In this document: positions 46,782-57,737 of the stretch, piece by piece
Layout of the letters: each line of letters starts with the position of its first letter
Position numbering within the stretch: position 1 is the stretch's first letter
From: Manduca sexta
Lineage: Eukaryota > Arthropoda > Insecta > Lepidoptera > Sphingidae
Assembly (NCBI RefSeq): GCF_014839805.1
Contig: NC_051120.1
Coordinates: 12,276,001-12,340,000, forward strand
Reading direction: 5' to 3'
DNA: 64,000 bases
The notes under the pieces: model-generated
Database searches by the model: none
What the model saw: the letters and a program-made list of their open reading frames with translations, nothing else
What the model was told of the DNA's origin: nothing
Program-made: the position numbers and the translations under genes

Positions 46782-49700
46782 CTAAGTTATTGTATTTAAT
46801 ATTTTTAAATAAATTTGTGTTTCATAGACAATTCTTCCGACGCCGATGATCGTCCAAAGACCCTCGTCTGGTTTCGTCACATTGTTTATGACGTATCCGC
46901 ATCTGTCAAATTCTATATTGCTTCTGGTATAAAAGCGATCGAACGTGGAACCCGGTGCAATGAGTTCACAACTTTCTAAATTTTTAATAGGATATGCAAA
47001 ACTTGGTCTGAACTCATCTCCTAGACTTATTGTTGGGTTGCTTAGACTCGGCGGCACGTTTTCTGAAAAAAAAGAATGTCGTACATATTATTCTTTTCCA
47101 ATATATGGAAAAAAAATCCATCTCTATCTTCAGTAGCGGTGCGGTGACGTACTTACGCACTGATTATTAAAATTGTGCAAATTGCGTTTAGGGTTTGATT
47201 ATCGGCTCGTGGGCTGTTTCTGGTTGTGTGGTGTTGTTCTGTGTACTACGGTCCGTAAGTTTTTGAGTGTTTTATTTCGGATTTTTGAAATAATTATCAA
47301 ATTGTTTCATCGGTAAGTGCTTTTATTTTTATTTTTATTGTGAGGGTACTTGGCCGGCTGCCGTAAAGGTAATAAGTATTTCTATTCCGTGTATTTGCCA
47401 TTTAACTTAGTATTTTTAATAGCGTTTAATTCAATTTAACATGCCAAATAATAACGACGACCCGCCTGATCGGGGTCCAAACCCTTTTCGTAAAAGCGGA
47501 ATAATATCGAGATCTCCTTCTTCCGCAAAACCCAAGCGACTTTTTAGTGAAAATTCGCCGTCAATCAATGCTTCACCGGAAATAAATCGATCCGCATCTC
47601 AAAATACGGTTTCGCCTAGGTCCGACGATAACATTGAAAAAGAGGATAATTATTGCGATTTGGTTTCTGAGGCCGCGAATTATTTGTCCAAAATAAATGA
47701 ACTCGTGAATGATCAGGGTTCACGTATGAACGTCGCGAATAAGTCTGCGATAATGGACTTTACTCAGCGCATCACAGCAATCGTTTCGGTGTTGGCCCTA
47801 AAGTCATCGTGCAACGAAACCAAGTTAGCCAATGCGCAACGGGAGCTAGAAGGTATCAAGAATTGTCCCCGTCCTACTCCACCCAAAGCGGACGGCAAAA
47901 TGACCTACGCGAGTTCCGTTAAGCTCCGTCTGCCAAAACAAGCCCCGGCAATGGAGCCTCGCGCGCCTCTCCCGTGCGTAGTGGCTTACCCGACTAGCGA
48001 GCGGACAGCTGATCTCACGTCATCGTCTGCCACGAAACAGGCGCTGTTTAATGCAATTAAACCTAGCGACGACGGATTCCAAATCGTAGGCGTTAAAAAC
48101 CGCGAAAGCTGGCGTTGTACTTCGCGTTGCCAACGAACGTCAGATTCACAAACTCCAGTCGGTGGATGCATTAAAATCAGCTGGTTTACGTTTAGAGAAA
48201 CCAAAAGGTCGACGTCCGCGAATTTTAATTAAAGATGTCCCATCCTCAAATGGAAGACAAAACCGTTTTTAACAGCTTTGTATCGGCAAAATATTAAGGA
48301 TGAAATGCCAATTAAGGAGGACGATTTCATTAAATCCGTAAAAATCGTTCGGCGACGTAGTTTGGAACACGGACGTAAATGGATAGGCGTGGAAATTGAT
48401 TCGAAGTGAGAAAACATCTAGTTGCGACCAAAGACAAACTATTTATAGATTGGGCAACTTGCAGGTTTATTGATGACGTGGAGATAGTCCGCTGCCTCAA
48501 TTGCCAACAATACGGGCATGTGCATAAGTTCTGCACCATTAAAACACCAACTTGTGCCGTTTGTGCCGAGGCACATGAAACCAAGGCTTGTCCACATAAG
48601 GACAATCGTGATTTTAAGCCCGTATGCGCAACTTGCAAACGTTTTAAGAAACCCCACGACCATCGCTGTGGGTCTCAGGAATGTCCGTCATACAAACATA
48701 AATTAGAAACCCTCATTTTGTCAACTAGAACTAGAACTTTCTAGACCTCGATATCATATCCTGTAGTTACTTATATAACGATTTAATAGTATGCCAGTCG
48801 AACATGGCATTAGATGCATATCCGCGCATTAATTTATGAATATTCATGTTATTCACGAACGTTAAATTACTTAAATGTTAATTTAATTATTTCGTATTTT
48901 AATGCGTTCATCAATATAAAGGGAATAATAGGAATGCTATATTATACCAAGCATGGAAACGAAATATAAGAATTTGCGCGGCAGATATTTTTGAATTAAA
49001 TATTTACTTATTATACTAGTATCGCCAGTTTCTTAACAATAATTACAAGATTATTCAACCGATACTATCTGATAATTGAAAAAATATCTAAATTCTTTAT
49101 ACAAATAAATATTCTTACTATGTATTGATAAGTAAAATTGACTATAGTATAGAATGTCAATCCATCCATTGTTCTCAAAGGCCCCGAAGTGGTATGGTTG
49201 GTAGGTGTATTTCAGTTCCCTCCAATGATGCGATAGGGGGCGAGCTTATCGCCAAAACGGACACTAATTCCAAACTCCGGGGAAATACTAAGAAAAATAT
49301 AAAATTTTCAAAATAAATTCAGACTTACCAACAATTTCTATAGTAATCACTTGAAACAGTTCAATCCAGTTCCCATCCAAGTCCTTGTGATAAACGCTTA
49401 ACACCCAATTACCATGATCGTCTTCTGTCAAAGGACCTATAACTATATCACTAGATTCAATTCTCTCTTCCATTTCCAATTCATTTAATCTTTTATCTTT
49501 AACGTTTAATATTTGGTAGTTGTTTAGGGTGTTACGATCGGCCTTGCATCTGCTTTTACATGTTTAACTGCTATTTCATCATTATAAAGATCATTGTGTT
49601 TCCTCTTTATATAGCTCGGTTGTTGTATATCGATTTTTGTTACATCTCCATTGGGTTTAGTCAAGTAATATAGAGCATTTTTGTCTACCATTGGTGCTGA

Positions 49701-52700
49701 AATCGTGATGATGTCGTTAAGCCCGCAGGCTATGAAGAGCGGTGACAATTCCACTTTTGAGTTTGCTGAAATAGGATAAAGTGTGAATTTAATAATGTCA
49801 ATCCGGAATTAGTTGTTATTGACGTAGATAGGCATACTATTAGATTAGCATTTGGTTCGTCAAACAAGCTAAAATAACTATGGATCAGCTCCTGGTTTTG
49901 AACCTGATCTCCTAGTTCATTACTCATTAGGCAACTACTATAGAAATGAAACAGAACGAAATATAATCAAGTAACGTCTACTTATAATTAATTGTTCCAA
50001 TGAATCACAGCGTCACGTCTGTTTCTATATTTATTGTTATACTCATTTACAAATATTTGTTTTGAAACGAATGTAAATGGTCATGTAACGGCATTCGTTC
50101 CACAGCAAATTACCTAGTAGTACTGGTAATGATTCAATAATTCGATACATCCGTGCAACTACTGAACTGAGAATGGCCGTGCGTCTAAACATCTCGATTT
50201 CTCAAATGAGAATAATAATAAATGTAATATTGTGCGACAGCCTCGCTGGCCTAGTTGTATCTATATCACTTATAAAAGTAATGGTCATTGCTCGCGGTAT
50301 ATCACTTAGTAATGGTTTTCGCTCGAAGCTGCGCCTGCGTGAAAAAGTTTTTTAGATTTAAAAGTCCCGCTACAGATTTTCCTAGGATAAAATCTCGTCC
50401 ACGTCCTTCCCAGGGTCTCAAACTATTTCTATAGTCGATTTAATAGAAGTCGTTTCTATAGTTAAACCGTGAAAGCGTAACAGACAAATAGTCAGGCAGA
50501 GTTGCTTTAGCATTTATAATATAGCTAGATGTAGCTCGCAGTTTCGCCCGCGTGTATAGGCTTTCCGACTACAAAAGTCCTCAAAACACTAGGATGCCAG
50601 CGCCATGTATTTAAAAACTAGATTTAATAAATCCATTATAATTTCCCATGGGAGCAAATTACCGAGATGCAAGTAGCCTATGTGCTAACCCAGGACATGA
50701 TCTATTCGCACGCAAATATCCAAATCCATTCAGTTGTTACTGCATTTACTTCTAACTAACATACAAACCAAAACTTTTAAAAACTTTTGTATTTACAATA
50801 TTAATAAGGTAAGTATGGATTGTTCCCCGATTTAGGTGAGATTTTTCTTCGTCCTCATTTGTAGTTTAATTTTATATTCTGAAGACCTTCAAGCAAATCT
50901 ATTACGGTATACTCCATGACGAGCGTTTGTAAAGTTATTATGTTGTTTAAAATTTATTCATAGTGCGAGGAAAATGTAAACAATCACTTGGGCTGTACAC
51001 ACATTTGTATATAAGGCAATATACAAATTCTTCATAATTTTTATAATGGGTCACTGAAATTATGTTGTTAAAACAACATGCATATCTTTTAAAAAAAAAA
51101 AATTGTAGCCGGTGTAAGTATTGGACATAATAAGACTTAATATGTCATATCTCCGGATGGCGAGCGCAGTGGAATACCAACCAATACTTTGTGATCAGCC
51201 CCGGATCTATGGGGGCGCAAGCCGGGGCCCATACCCCGGGCGGTAAATCCAAACTTGGCAGAGGGCGGCAAATGTAAACTTTAACTACTGAGACATCCTG
51301 AACATTACACACATAAATTATTTCCCGCGCGGCGCGAAATGATGATGATGATGACAAAGTTAAAAAAAAAGGTGGCCGGGGGCGGCATGATCCAGATTTT
51401 GCCCCGTTTCCAAAAAAATCAAGATCCGGGATTGTTTGTGATTCATGGTGTTGGTGTTTCTGCTGTTTATGGGCGGTCGTATCGCTTACTATCAGGCGAA
51501 GGGCAAGCTAGTCTCGTCAAACAAAGCAAAAAAAAATACTATATGTTACTGGAACCGTAGATGTAAAATAAAGAAGTGTAAGTTTCGAATAAAATAAATA
51601 TTAATAAAAAGATTTTTTATTGGCTGTGTTTTAAAGATCAGAAGCTAAGAAGAATGCAAAAGATAGGTACCGGCTAGCTTTGATTAAAAACGGGTATTCA
51701 AGCTTTTAAAGAGTGGCTTAATTGTGAGATAGGGTATAGTGGTGATACACGGAAACACAATGAAAATGAATGTCATACGAAGGCTATGAAAACACGCGAA
51801 GAAACTGAAAGTAAATCCATAGAAACTGTTGTTTTGAAAAACTTCTGCCCAACATTAGGACATTATAGGCCGATACAATACAACAAGGATATAATACATT
51901 ATAAAACTTTCGAGAATTATCGTGTCCCTGCTCCTGCTTATATAGATAAATACTGTTCATGGCACTGTGTTAATAATTTATTGCCATGCCAATTTATTAC
52001 TTATTATACACTACGAGTATATTATATTGTTAATAGTACGTTAGTTACGTAGTTACACTTTTGTATATCCATTGTTTGTTTAACTGACGATGGTGTCTTT
52101 TAAATAGAATAAATAAAAACGTGTAAGTACCTTGTTTACAATGTTAATATGTAATAAGTTGTGATAATAAACGACGAATCATTTTCATTTTATTAAAATT
52201 AAGTACATACATATTATTGCAACAAAAATAAATAAAATGTTGTCAATGCTTTTAACTTATCACAAAAAATGAACTGTTATAGAACACTGAATATCATGCG
52301 TAGGAACGTAAAACCGATTATAATCTTACTTCTTACTATTTTATCTTATCTATAAAAATGCTAAAGTTTGTGAATATGTTTCGATGTTTGCATTTTTGTT
52401 TGTTTGTTAGAAATAAACGTAAAAACGACTGAATGGAATTGGATAGGTAAAAATTGGCACACGGTTCAATGTCCTGAATTAAGACAGGCTATTTTTATTC
52501 CGGTAATTTGCTCCAATGGGAAACAATTCTTATACCTGTTTTTTTCAATAGATGGCGCTGGCTTAATACATTTTAAAGACTCGTGGCGGGAAAGACTTCA
52601 CGCAGGCGAACAAAACGTTTATCATTATATAACAAATGATATTGCATATAGTGGTATTATTGCTTGTATAATAACACATACATAAAATATGTGAAAAAAT

Positions 52701-55700
52701 ACACACACACAACATCACGCATTTATCCCCGAAGGGGTATGTAGAGGTGCAACCAAGGCACCCGCTTTTCGCCAAGTAGTCCGTCCCATGATGTGATGCG
52801 CGAGCCTATCGCCACATCAGGCACAAATTTCAGACTCCAGGCTGATACTGAGCAGAAAAACCCAAATATCACTTTGCCCGACCCAGGATTCGAACCCAGG
52901 ACCTCAGAGCGCTGTCGTACCGCGCATGCGGTACAACTACGCCACCGAGCCAATCATGTGAAAAAATGCTTATAAAATTTTACCTTCATACAATAGGGGA
53001 CCGGACAAATTTTCAGAAGGTGTTTTAAATTGATCATTGTGGATATAAATAGCCAAGAAAAATAGTATTTTGCACAAATAAAGCTTAAAAAGTACATAAA
53101 ACCATGCCTAAATGTTAAATAGCTATAATTCCCGCGCAAACACTACATTATGTCATTTCGTCTCGTGTGACGTCATACGTGGATAAAGCAACTTGACAAG
53201 TCTTGTCATTTGAACAGTGATTCAATAATGCCAGATTAGGATTATTTACCCTAGATTTAGGGTAAAACTGAATCAGCAGGGTATTTTTTATGGTAATTTT
53301 GGGGTAATTCTACGAGTTAAGGTATTAAAGCTATTGTTTCACGGTATTGTAATAAATATTGAGCTTAGAGAAAGATGTTCCCTACAAAATTGTAGGCCAT
53401 GAAACAATTATAATTTTTTATTCAATACAATTTTCGTGTACAGCTGGTTGTTCCTAATAAAATGAGATAATTAAATTAATAATTATTGAAGTGGAAGTGA
53501 AGAAAGAAGTGGCGTCTGCATAGATAAGGATATAAAAAAAAAGTACCGAATTATTTATGATTGGTTGGGTAAAATTTTAAATTCCAAATAATCCTGGGGT
53601 AAAGAGAAATTATGATCTTGCAACACTGCATAGACTCTCAGGCAATGTCAGGTTACTGTGTAACAACCAGAATTCTATATAAATAAATATTCTATTCCAT
53701 ATCATGTGGCAGCTAAAACATAAATAAATACATCTCATAACCATAACCTCCCTGGAAGTACAAATGATTTAATTAATTGAAATATTCATCGATTTATTTT
53801 AAACCGAAACACTATTTTTATTTACATACATCAAAGTGATCCTCACAGAACTAAATCGGTGAGTCTGCAGACATTCCGTCGTAGGTTCGTCTTGCTAACT
53901 GCAACCACTTTATTCGTATATCTGCTTTTCGTGGTACATCAATAAATAATTTGTTTGGTAAAGATATCGAAGTATTATTACATTCAGGTACGACGCACCA
54001 ACGATATTTTTTGCGGTCCATTATGATTAGCGATTAAACAATCTGTAAACGTTAAGCTGGAAGATAGTAACAACGTCCCGTATAAATTAATATTAATTAT
54101 TAGAGCAGTTCTGTGTCAAAAAACACCTTTAAAGCATTAAAATAACACAACGCGGTATGACATCCAGATGACGTCTGTTTGTTTACATTTTACCCACGTG
54201 TGACGTCATGCGCCGTGATTGGTGTTTCATTTGCCGTAAAGAATAGACTAAAAATATTATAATTATTGTATTTTATTTATTGATTTAAAAATACAAACCA
54301 CAACTCTTTTACAAAAACAAATATGAGATAATATTTTTAATATTACAAACTTTACTTTAAACTCAATTTCAGATTTTTTGGTAATACCTGTCCGGTCCCC
54401 TATTAAAGTATTTGTGTATGTGGAATTAAAGCTTTTATAAATATGGACGCAATATATGTCACAGTATTTACTATTGAAAAATCGCTTCACGGACTTACTA
54501 CTCAAATTATTAAAATGTTTATTTTAAATTATCTGTTTTAGTGATACAAACCCTTTAGCAATGCAGAAGGGGGAAACTAAATGTAAACAAGTAGAGATTT
54601 CTTTCAAAATAAATTAATTAGACGTGTAAACATATACTTAAGGCAAAAATCACGGAACACAACATCCTATAATTAAGTATAACTACATCTAATTCAAAAT
54701 CAGAAAAATAATATTCATTTAAAATATATTTTTAGTATTTTCACTAATTCACACAAACACCTTTCCTTTGCCTTTACGCACAAAAACAAACTAGGTACGT
54801 ACACACAACACGATTGTCTATGCTAATGGTGACGGCGTGCAACAGAAGCGCGTTGCAGACTAGCAAGAAATGTCTGCCGTTCATGATTCCAATGCTTAGA
54901 CTGATATGAAAAGCAGGCTGATACCGCGCGACGATTATGTGAGTTTTCACGTTTTATTATTAACTGAATGAAACGTTGAACATATGACGTGAATTAGATA
55001 TTAGTGAATGCAACAGAGTACGTATATTACGATAAATAGCTTTTATATCACGGGTTTAGATTTAGAGTCAAAATGTAAGTAGTTTTATGGTGGTAGGATA
55101 TATTTTATATCCGCCCTGAGAGTGACCTATAAAACCCGCCATAGTGGCCCGCGNNNNNNNNNNNNNNNNNNNNNNNNNNNNNNNNNNNNNNNNNNNNNNN
55201 NNNNNNNNNNNNNNNNNNNNNNNNNNNNNNNNNNNNNNNNNNNNNNNNNNNNNNNNNNNNNNNNNNNNNNNNNNNNNNNNNNNNNNNNNNNNNNNNNNNN
55301 NNNNNNNNNNNNNNNNNNNNNNNNNNNNNNNNNNNNNNNNNNNNNNNNNNNNNNNNNNNNNNNNNNNNNNNNNNNNNNNNNNNNNNNNNNNNNNNNNNNN
55401 NNNNNNNNNNNNNNNNNNNNNNNNNNNNNNNNNNNNNNNNNNNNNNNNNNNNNNNNNNNNNNNNNNNNNNNNNNNNNNNNNNNNNNNNNNNNNNNNNNNN
55501 NNNNNNNNNNNNNNNNNNNNNNNNNNNNNNNNNNNNNNNNNNNNNNNNNNNNNNNNNNNNNNNNNNNNNNNNNNNNNNNNNNNNNNNNNNNNNNNNNNNN
55601 NNNNNNNNNNNNNNNNNNNNNNNNNNNNNNNNNNNNNNNNNNNNNNNNNNNNNACATATACTCACGACTTTTATCCAAGGGTAGGTAGATGCGCAACTGG

Positions 55701-56877
55701 TGTACCCACTAAATCATAATGAAAATATGTTTAAGTATTGTTTTAAATATTTATATAGCTTATATAAATGTTCTAAGCAAAAAATTGTTGATGACAAAAG
55801 ACGTAAATATCTTCACATCAATCGTAAAACCACGTAAAATATTTTTATATCGATCTCAAAATTCTATTCATTTAATCTAATCGATGCCAAATCACTACAA
55901 GAATTTTGGATATAAATTTCATACTTTGGGCTTACAAATGTTTAAGAAAACCATTGAATGGCATAAAGACCGTCGCCCGTATTCATAAACGTTATTTATC
56001 TAAGGACGGAGCATTGCTGTGATAACAACACTGTCTCTCAGTGCTGACGGCATGGCAGCCTTCACAGTGCGTAGACAAAGGGCCGTTGTGATTGGCTAAT
56101 ATTGAGATACAACTTTAATCTAGTTGGCTGTCAGATAAACAAAGCTGAACAAAGAGCAAGCTGTGAGATAAACAAAGCTGAGGAACAGACTTGTTATCAC
56201 AGCAATGTTCCGTCCTTAGATAAATAACGTCTATGAATACGGACGCGTATATATACATATGTTGAACATTGTAGCCAGAGTAACTACTAGACACAATAAG
56301 ACTTAACATCTCATGTCTCAGGATGGCGAGCGTAGAGAAATACCGAACAATACTTTGTAATTCAAGATATTGGATGCAGTTCCTATTGTTTATGGGCTTT
56401 CGTATCGCTTACCATCAGGCGGTCGGCAAGCTCGTCTCGTCATTCAAAGCTATAAAAATATATATATTATTATATTCTGATAATAAATAGGTTAATTACA
56501 TAACTTATCACAAGTATACTCACTCCAAGCAATGCTGACTCGTTGGCATCTCTCGTGGTCATCAGTTTTCCCACACAGCGTCCAATTGCCCAAGAGAGAG
56601 GCTTCCATTGGCCCTATAGTAATCCTGCATGATACGTAATTACTACTATTCTGTGCAATAACACCATAAATTTCAATTTGGTCAGTACTGTTTTCACCTG
56701 AAGGGGTAATGAAATAGCATTCTTCCTGCTGTTCAATTTTATTCAATGTTACGTCAATGAATTGGTCAGTTCTAGTAACTCGTTCGATCTGCGGTAACCA
56801 TGCGATGTTATCTTTATCTTTCGATAATCCCTCGGCCGGTTCGGGTACATTTTCGTTTTCTTCTGATTGGTTTTCGT
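46782..56877 (-). CDS. Ig-like domain protein, 3' part, convergent with LEO1
   Basis: Three exons are recognised in transcription order: 56877-56524, 49765-49329 and 47062-46782 (stop). All start in phase 1 after good acceptors (TTTTCAG, ATTTCAG, TTTTTCAG), and the first two end at donors GTGAGT and GTAAGT; phase-1 exons are usual for Ig domains. Each codes for one similar domain: ECYFITPSG ... CRITIGPM ... GNWTLCGK; a diverged ALYYLTKPNG ... IVIGPLTEDDHGNWVLSV; and CELIAPG ... RCGYVINNV ... EGLWTIIG. The last exon ends shortly after its domain, with no membrane anchor, so this form would be secreted. Some resemblance to Fasciclin-3-type insect Ig domains is an impression only. The middle exon is one base out of phase: the frame changes between 49550 and 49575, either a lesion or a base error. 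More 5' exons lie beyond 56877 and probably outside the window. Confidence 0.65.
47190..48745 (+). mobile_element. R1-type LINE fragment with 5' UTR and ORF1 only
   Basis: A 5' region of about 250 bp precedes an ATG at 47441. ORF1 codes for a Gag-like protein: a Ser/Pro-rich head, a coiled-coil-like middle and, after 48470, zinc knuckles (CLNCQQYGHVHKFC, CAVCAEAHETKACP and a third Cys/His cluster), the arrangement of R1/I-clade ORF1 proteins. The frame is broken at least twice (near 48100 and near 48405). No endonuclease or reverse transcriptase ORF2 follows, and the match stops by 48745. It lies in an intron of the minus-strand Ig gene. Confidence 0.75.
49180..49290 (-). repeat. Degenerate fragment of the tRNA-headed SINE body
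   Basis: CCCGAAGTGGTATGG, ATGATGCGATAGGGGGCGAG, CTTATCGCCA and CAAACTCCGGG line up with the body of the SINE at 52701-52955 in the same orientation, with many differences. Confidence 0.6.
50225..50830. repeat. Degenerate interspersed repeat, RTE- or Helitron-like body
   Basis: It contains GGTCTCAAACTATTTCTATA, AACCGTGAAAGCGTAACAGA, CGCAGTTTCGCCCGCGTG and CTTAGTAATGG-type pieces, familiar from repeats of lepidopteran genomes. There are no clear ends and no ORF. Confidence 0.45.
51113..51525 (+). repeat. GGGCGGTCGTATCGCTTACY repeat split by an hAT MITE
   Basis: The two halves, 51113-51195 and 51435-51525, join into one copy like 28877-29050, separated by the element at 51196-51434. Confidence 0.8.
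51196..51434. mobile_element. hAT-type MITE, 239 bp, nested in a SINE-like repeat
   Basis: The ends are CAGCCCCGGATCT and the complement of CAATCCCGGATCT, flanked by the perfect 8-bp duplication TTTGTGAT (51188-51195 and 51435-51442). The inside is GC-rich at both ends, with an ATG/GATG microsatellite at 51340-51355. No transposase. Confidence 0.85.
52330..52680 (+). repeat. Degenerate interspersed repeat
   Basis: GACTGAATGGAATTGGAT, AATTGGCACACGGTTCAATG and GCGGGAAAGACTTCACGC belong to a type of moderately repeated sequence in Lepidoptera (an 'adds up to a diverged RTE/Helitron body' pattern). The 93-codon frame across it is best explained by the repeat. Confidence 0.4.
52701..52955 (-). 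mobile_element. tRNA-headed SINE with 12-bp target duplication
   Basis: Read on the minus strand, the head is TGGCTCGGTGGCGTAGTTGT (A box region) with GGTTCGAATCCTGGG (B box) about 55 bp later, a Pol III promoter. The body has CGATAGGCTCGCGCATCAC and the tail ends in (GT)n. The element is bracketed by ATGTGAAAAAAT at 52689-52700 and 52956-52967, a perfect 12-bp duplication, so it inserted by LINE machinery and fairly recently. Confidence 0.9.
52996..54400. mobile_element. 1.4-kb TIR element with TA flanks, no transposase
   Basis: The ends are GGGGACCGGACA at 52996-53007 and its exact complement at 54389-54400, with TA directly outside on both sides. A second, subterminal inverted pair shares TGACGTCAYACGTGGRTAAA (53168-53187 and, inverted, 54189-54208), at 172 and 192 bp from the two ends. 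There is no long ORF. Between 53229 and 53610 is a further inverted AGGATTATTT pair, perhaps a nested element. Confidence 0.7.
54401..55091. other. Non-coding AT-rich sequence
   Basis: Intron of the minus-strand Ig gene; no gene or bounded repeat seen. Confidence 0.5.
55092..55153 (+). repeat. ATATATTTTATAT-family repeat, copy 3, cut by gap
   Basis: GGTAGGATATATTTTATATC and AAAACCCGCCATAGTGGC match 33897 onward; the rest is in the N run. Confidence 0.75.
55154..55653. other. Assembly gap, 500 N
   Basis: Exactly 500 N, the same length as the gap at 16371, so a placeholder. The bases after it (55654-55712: CACGACTTTTATCCAAGGGT, GTAGATGCGCAACTGGTGTA) resemble the tail end of the tRNA-headed SINE, so the gap lies among repeats. 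Confidence 0.9.
55977..56242. mobile_element. Hairpin MITE, CTAAGGACGGAG family, complete copy
   Basis: It begins CCGTATTCATAAACGTTATT and ends with the complement of CCGTATTCATAGACGTTATT; the arms continue through TATCTAAGGACGGAGCATTG with almost no mismatches, so this is the best preserved copy. The centre holds a short duplicated piece (GATAAACAAAGCTGA twice). It has the same arms as 29731-29988. Confidence 0.9.
56265..56448 (+). repeat. GGGCTTTCGTATCGCTTACC repeat, full-length-like copy
   Basis: It starts AACATTGTAGCCAGAG and ends CGGCAAGCTCGTCTCGTCAT, as at 28877-29050. It abuts the MITE to its left and the Ig exon to its right. Confidence 0.8.
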
Positions 56878-57069
56878 CTGAAAATATGTATCTTTGTTTA
56901 AGATAACCTTTAAGAAAGGAAGAATACATGACGTGGGTATTATTCTGTGAATATTTAAGATTATTGATAGCACGGATAAAGTAATAGATATGATAATACT
57001 GATAATGTTTAGGCGAATCATTTCATGTGTAAAGCGTTTGCCATATTCAATGTATATAATAATAATAAT

Positions 57070-57707
57070 TGTAGGCAACTTTCCTACACTGAACATAATT
57101 ATATATAAAATATCTATCTACATAAAAAGTATATTTTTACATTATATATATTTATTTACACTTACAGTAACTATTCACAACAATCATAATATTATATTTA
57201 TTACTTAGATATATACAAGCACATTACTTCAATGCGTAACCATTTGTCGATGTCGATATCAACATCAACCATCGAGTAGTGTCACACCTTCTGCGTATAG
57301 GTATATCCTTACGCACAAGGAGTCAGCGGTGTGAGGTGCGGTGCGGTGCGCACACGTTGCAGCGCCACGTCACATCGCCGGCTGACCAGCCAGTCGAGAC
57401 CTGTAATAGACGCGGAACGCACGCTGCTCGCTCCCGCTACCGCTGCCGCTTACGCTATGCGGAATGTTATATTTGTATGCTAGTTCCTCTCTTAATTCTT
57501 CCTTTCTGTGTTGTAATGTTGAACTGTCCATTGTTACTTCACTGTAGACTATTTTGTGCTTGTGCTTCTGTTTAATGGTGCCTTCTGTGTTGTGTGTTGG
57601 ATATAACTGTATAACTGTATGGAGTGTTTTTCTTTTAGACACACATAAAAATAAGGTCTGCATTAATTGTCACCCAGTCATTGGGGATCATAGCAAAACT
57701 CTTATAT
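57070..57707 (+). repeat. 5' LTR of the Ty3/gypsy element
   Basis: About 638 bp, starting TGTAGGCAACTTTCCTACAC (itself a short inverted repeat, GTAGG to CCTAC) and ending just before the PBS at 57708. It has an AT-rich front and a CpG-rich block at 57330-57460, then a T-rich U5. A minor point: the right end is not the usual CA. Confidence 0.9.
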
Positions 57708-57720
57708 TGGTGACCTCCAC
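57708..57720 (+). other. Primer binding site
   Basis: TGGTGACCTCCAC follows the LTR. The first 8 bases would pair with a tRNA ending GGTCACCA, which fits tRNA-Trp; identity is inference. The same sequence recurs at 62287. Confidence 0.5.
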
Positions 57721-57737
57721 ACGGACCAAAACTTAAA

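Noticed and set aside
51786..52052. 88-codon plus-strand frame
   Set aside because: Protein-like at its start but without motif, splice sites or neighbours; probably chance.
52404..52685. 93-codon plus-strand frame
   Set aside because: Lies within a degenerate interspersed repeat.
52860..52955. tRNA gene candidate on the minus strand
   Set aside because: A and B boxes are present, but the sequence continues into a 255-bp SINE with tail and target duplication and lacks a clear mature acceptor stem.
55105..55719. Open frames on both strands across the second gap
   Set aside because: Artefacts of unknown bases.
57279..57575. 98-codon frame in the LTR, repeated at 61860
   Set aside because: Present because the LTR is duplicated; Cys/Arg-rich and without features of a real protein.
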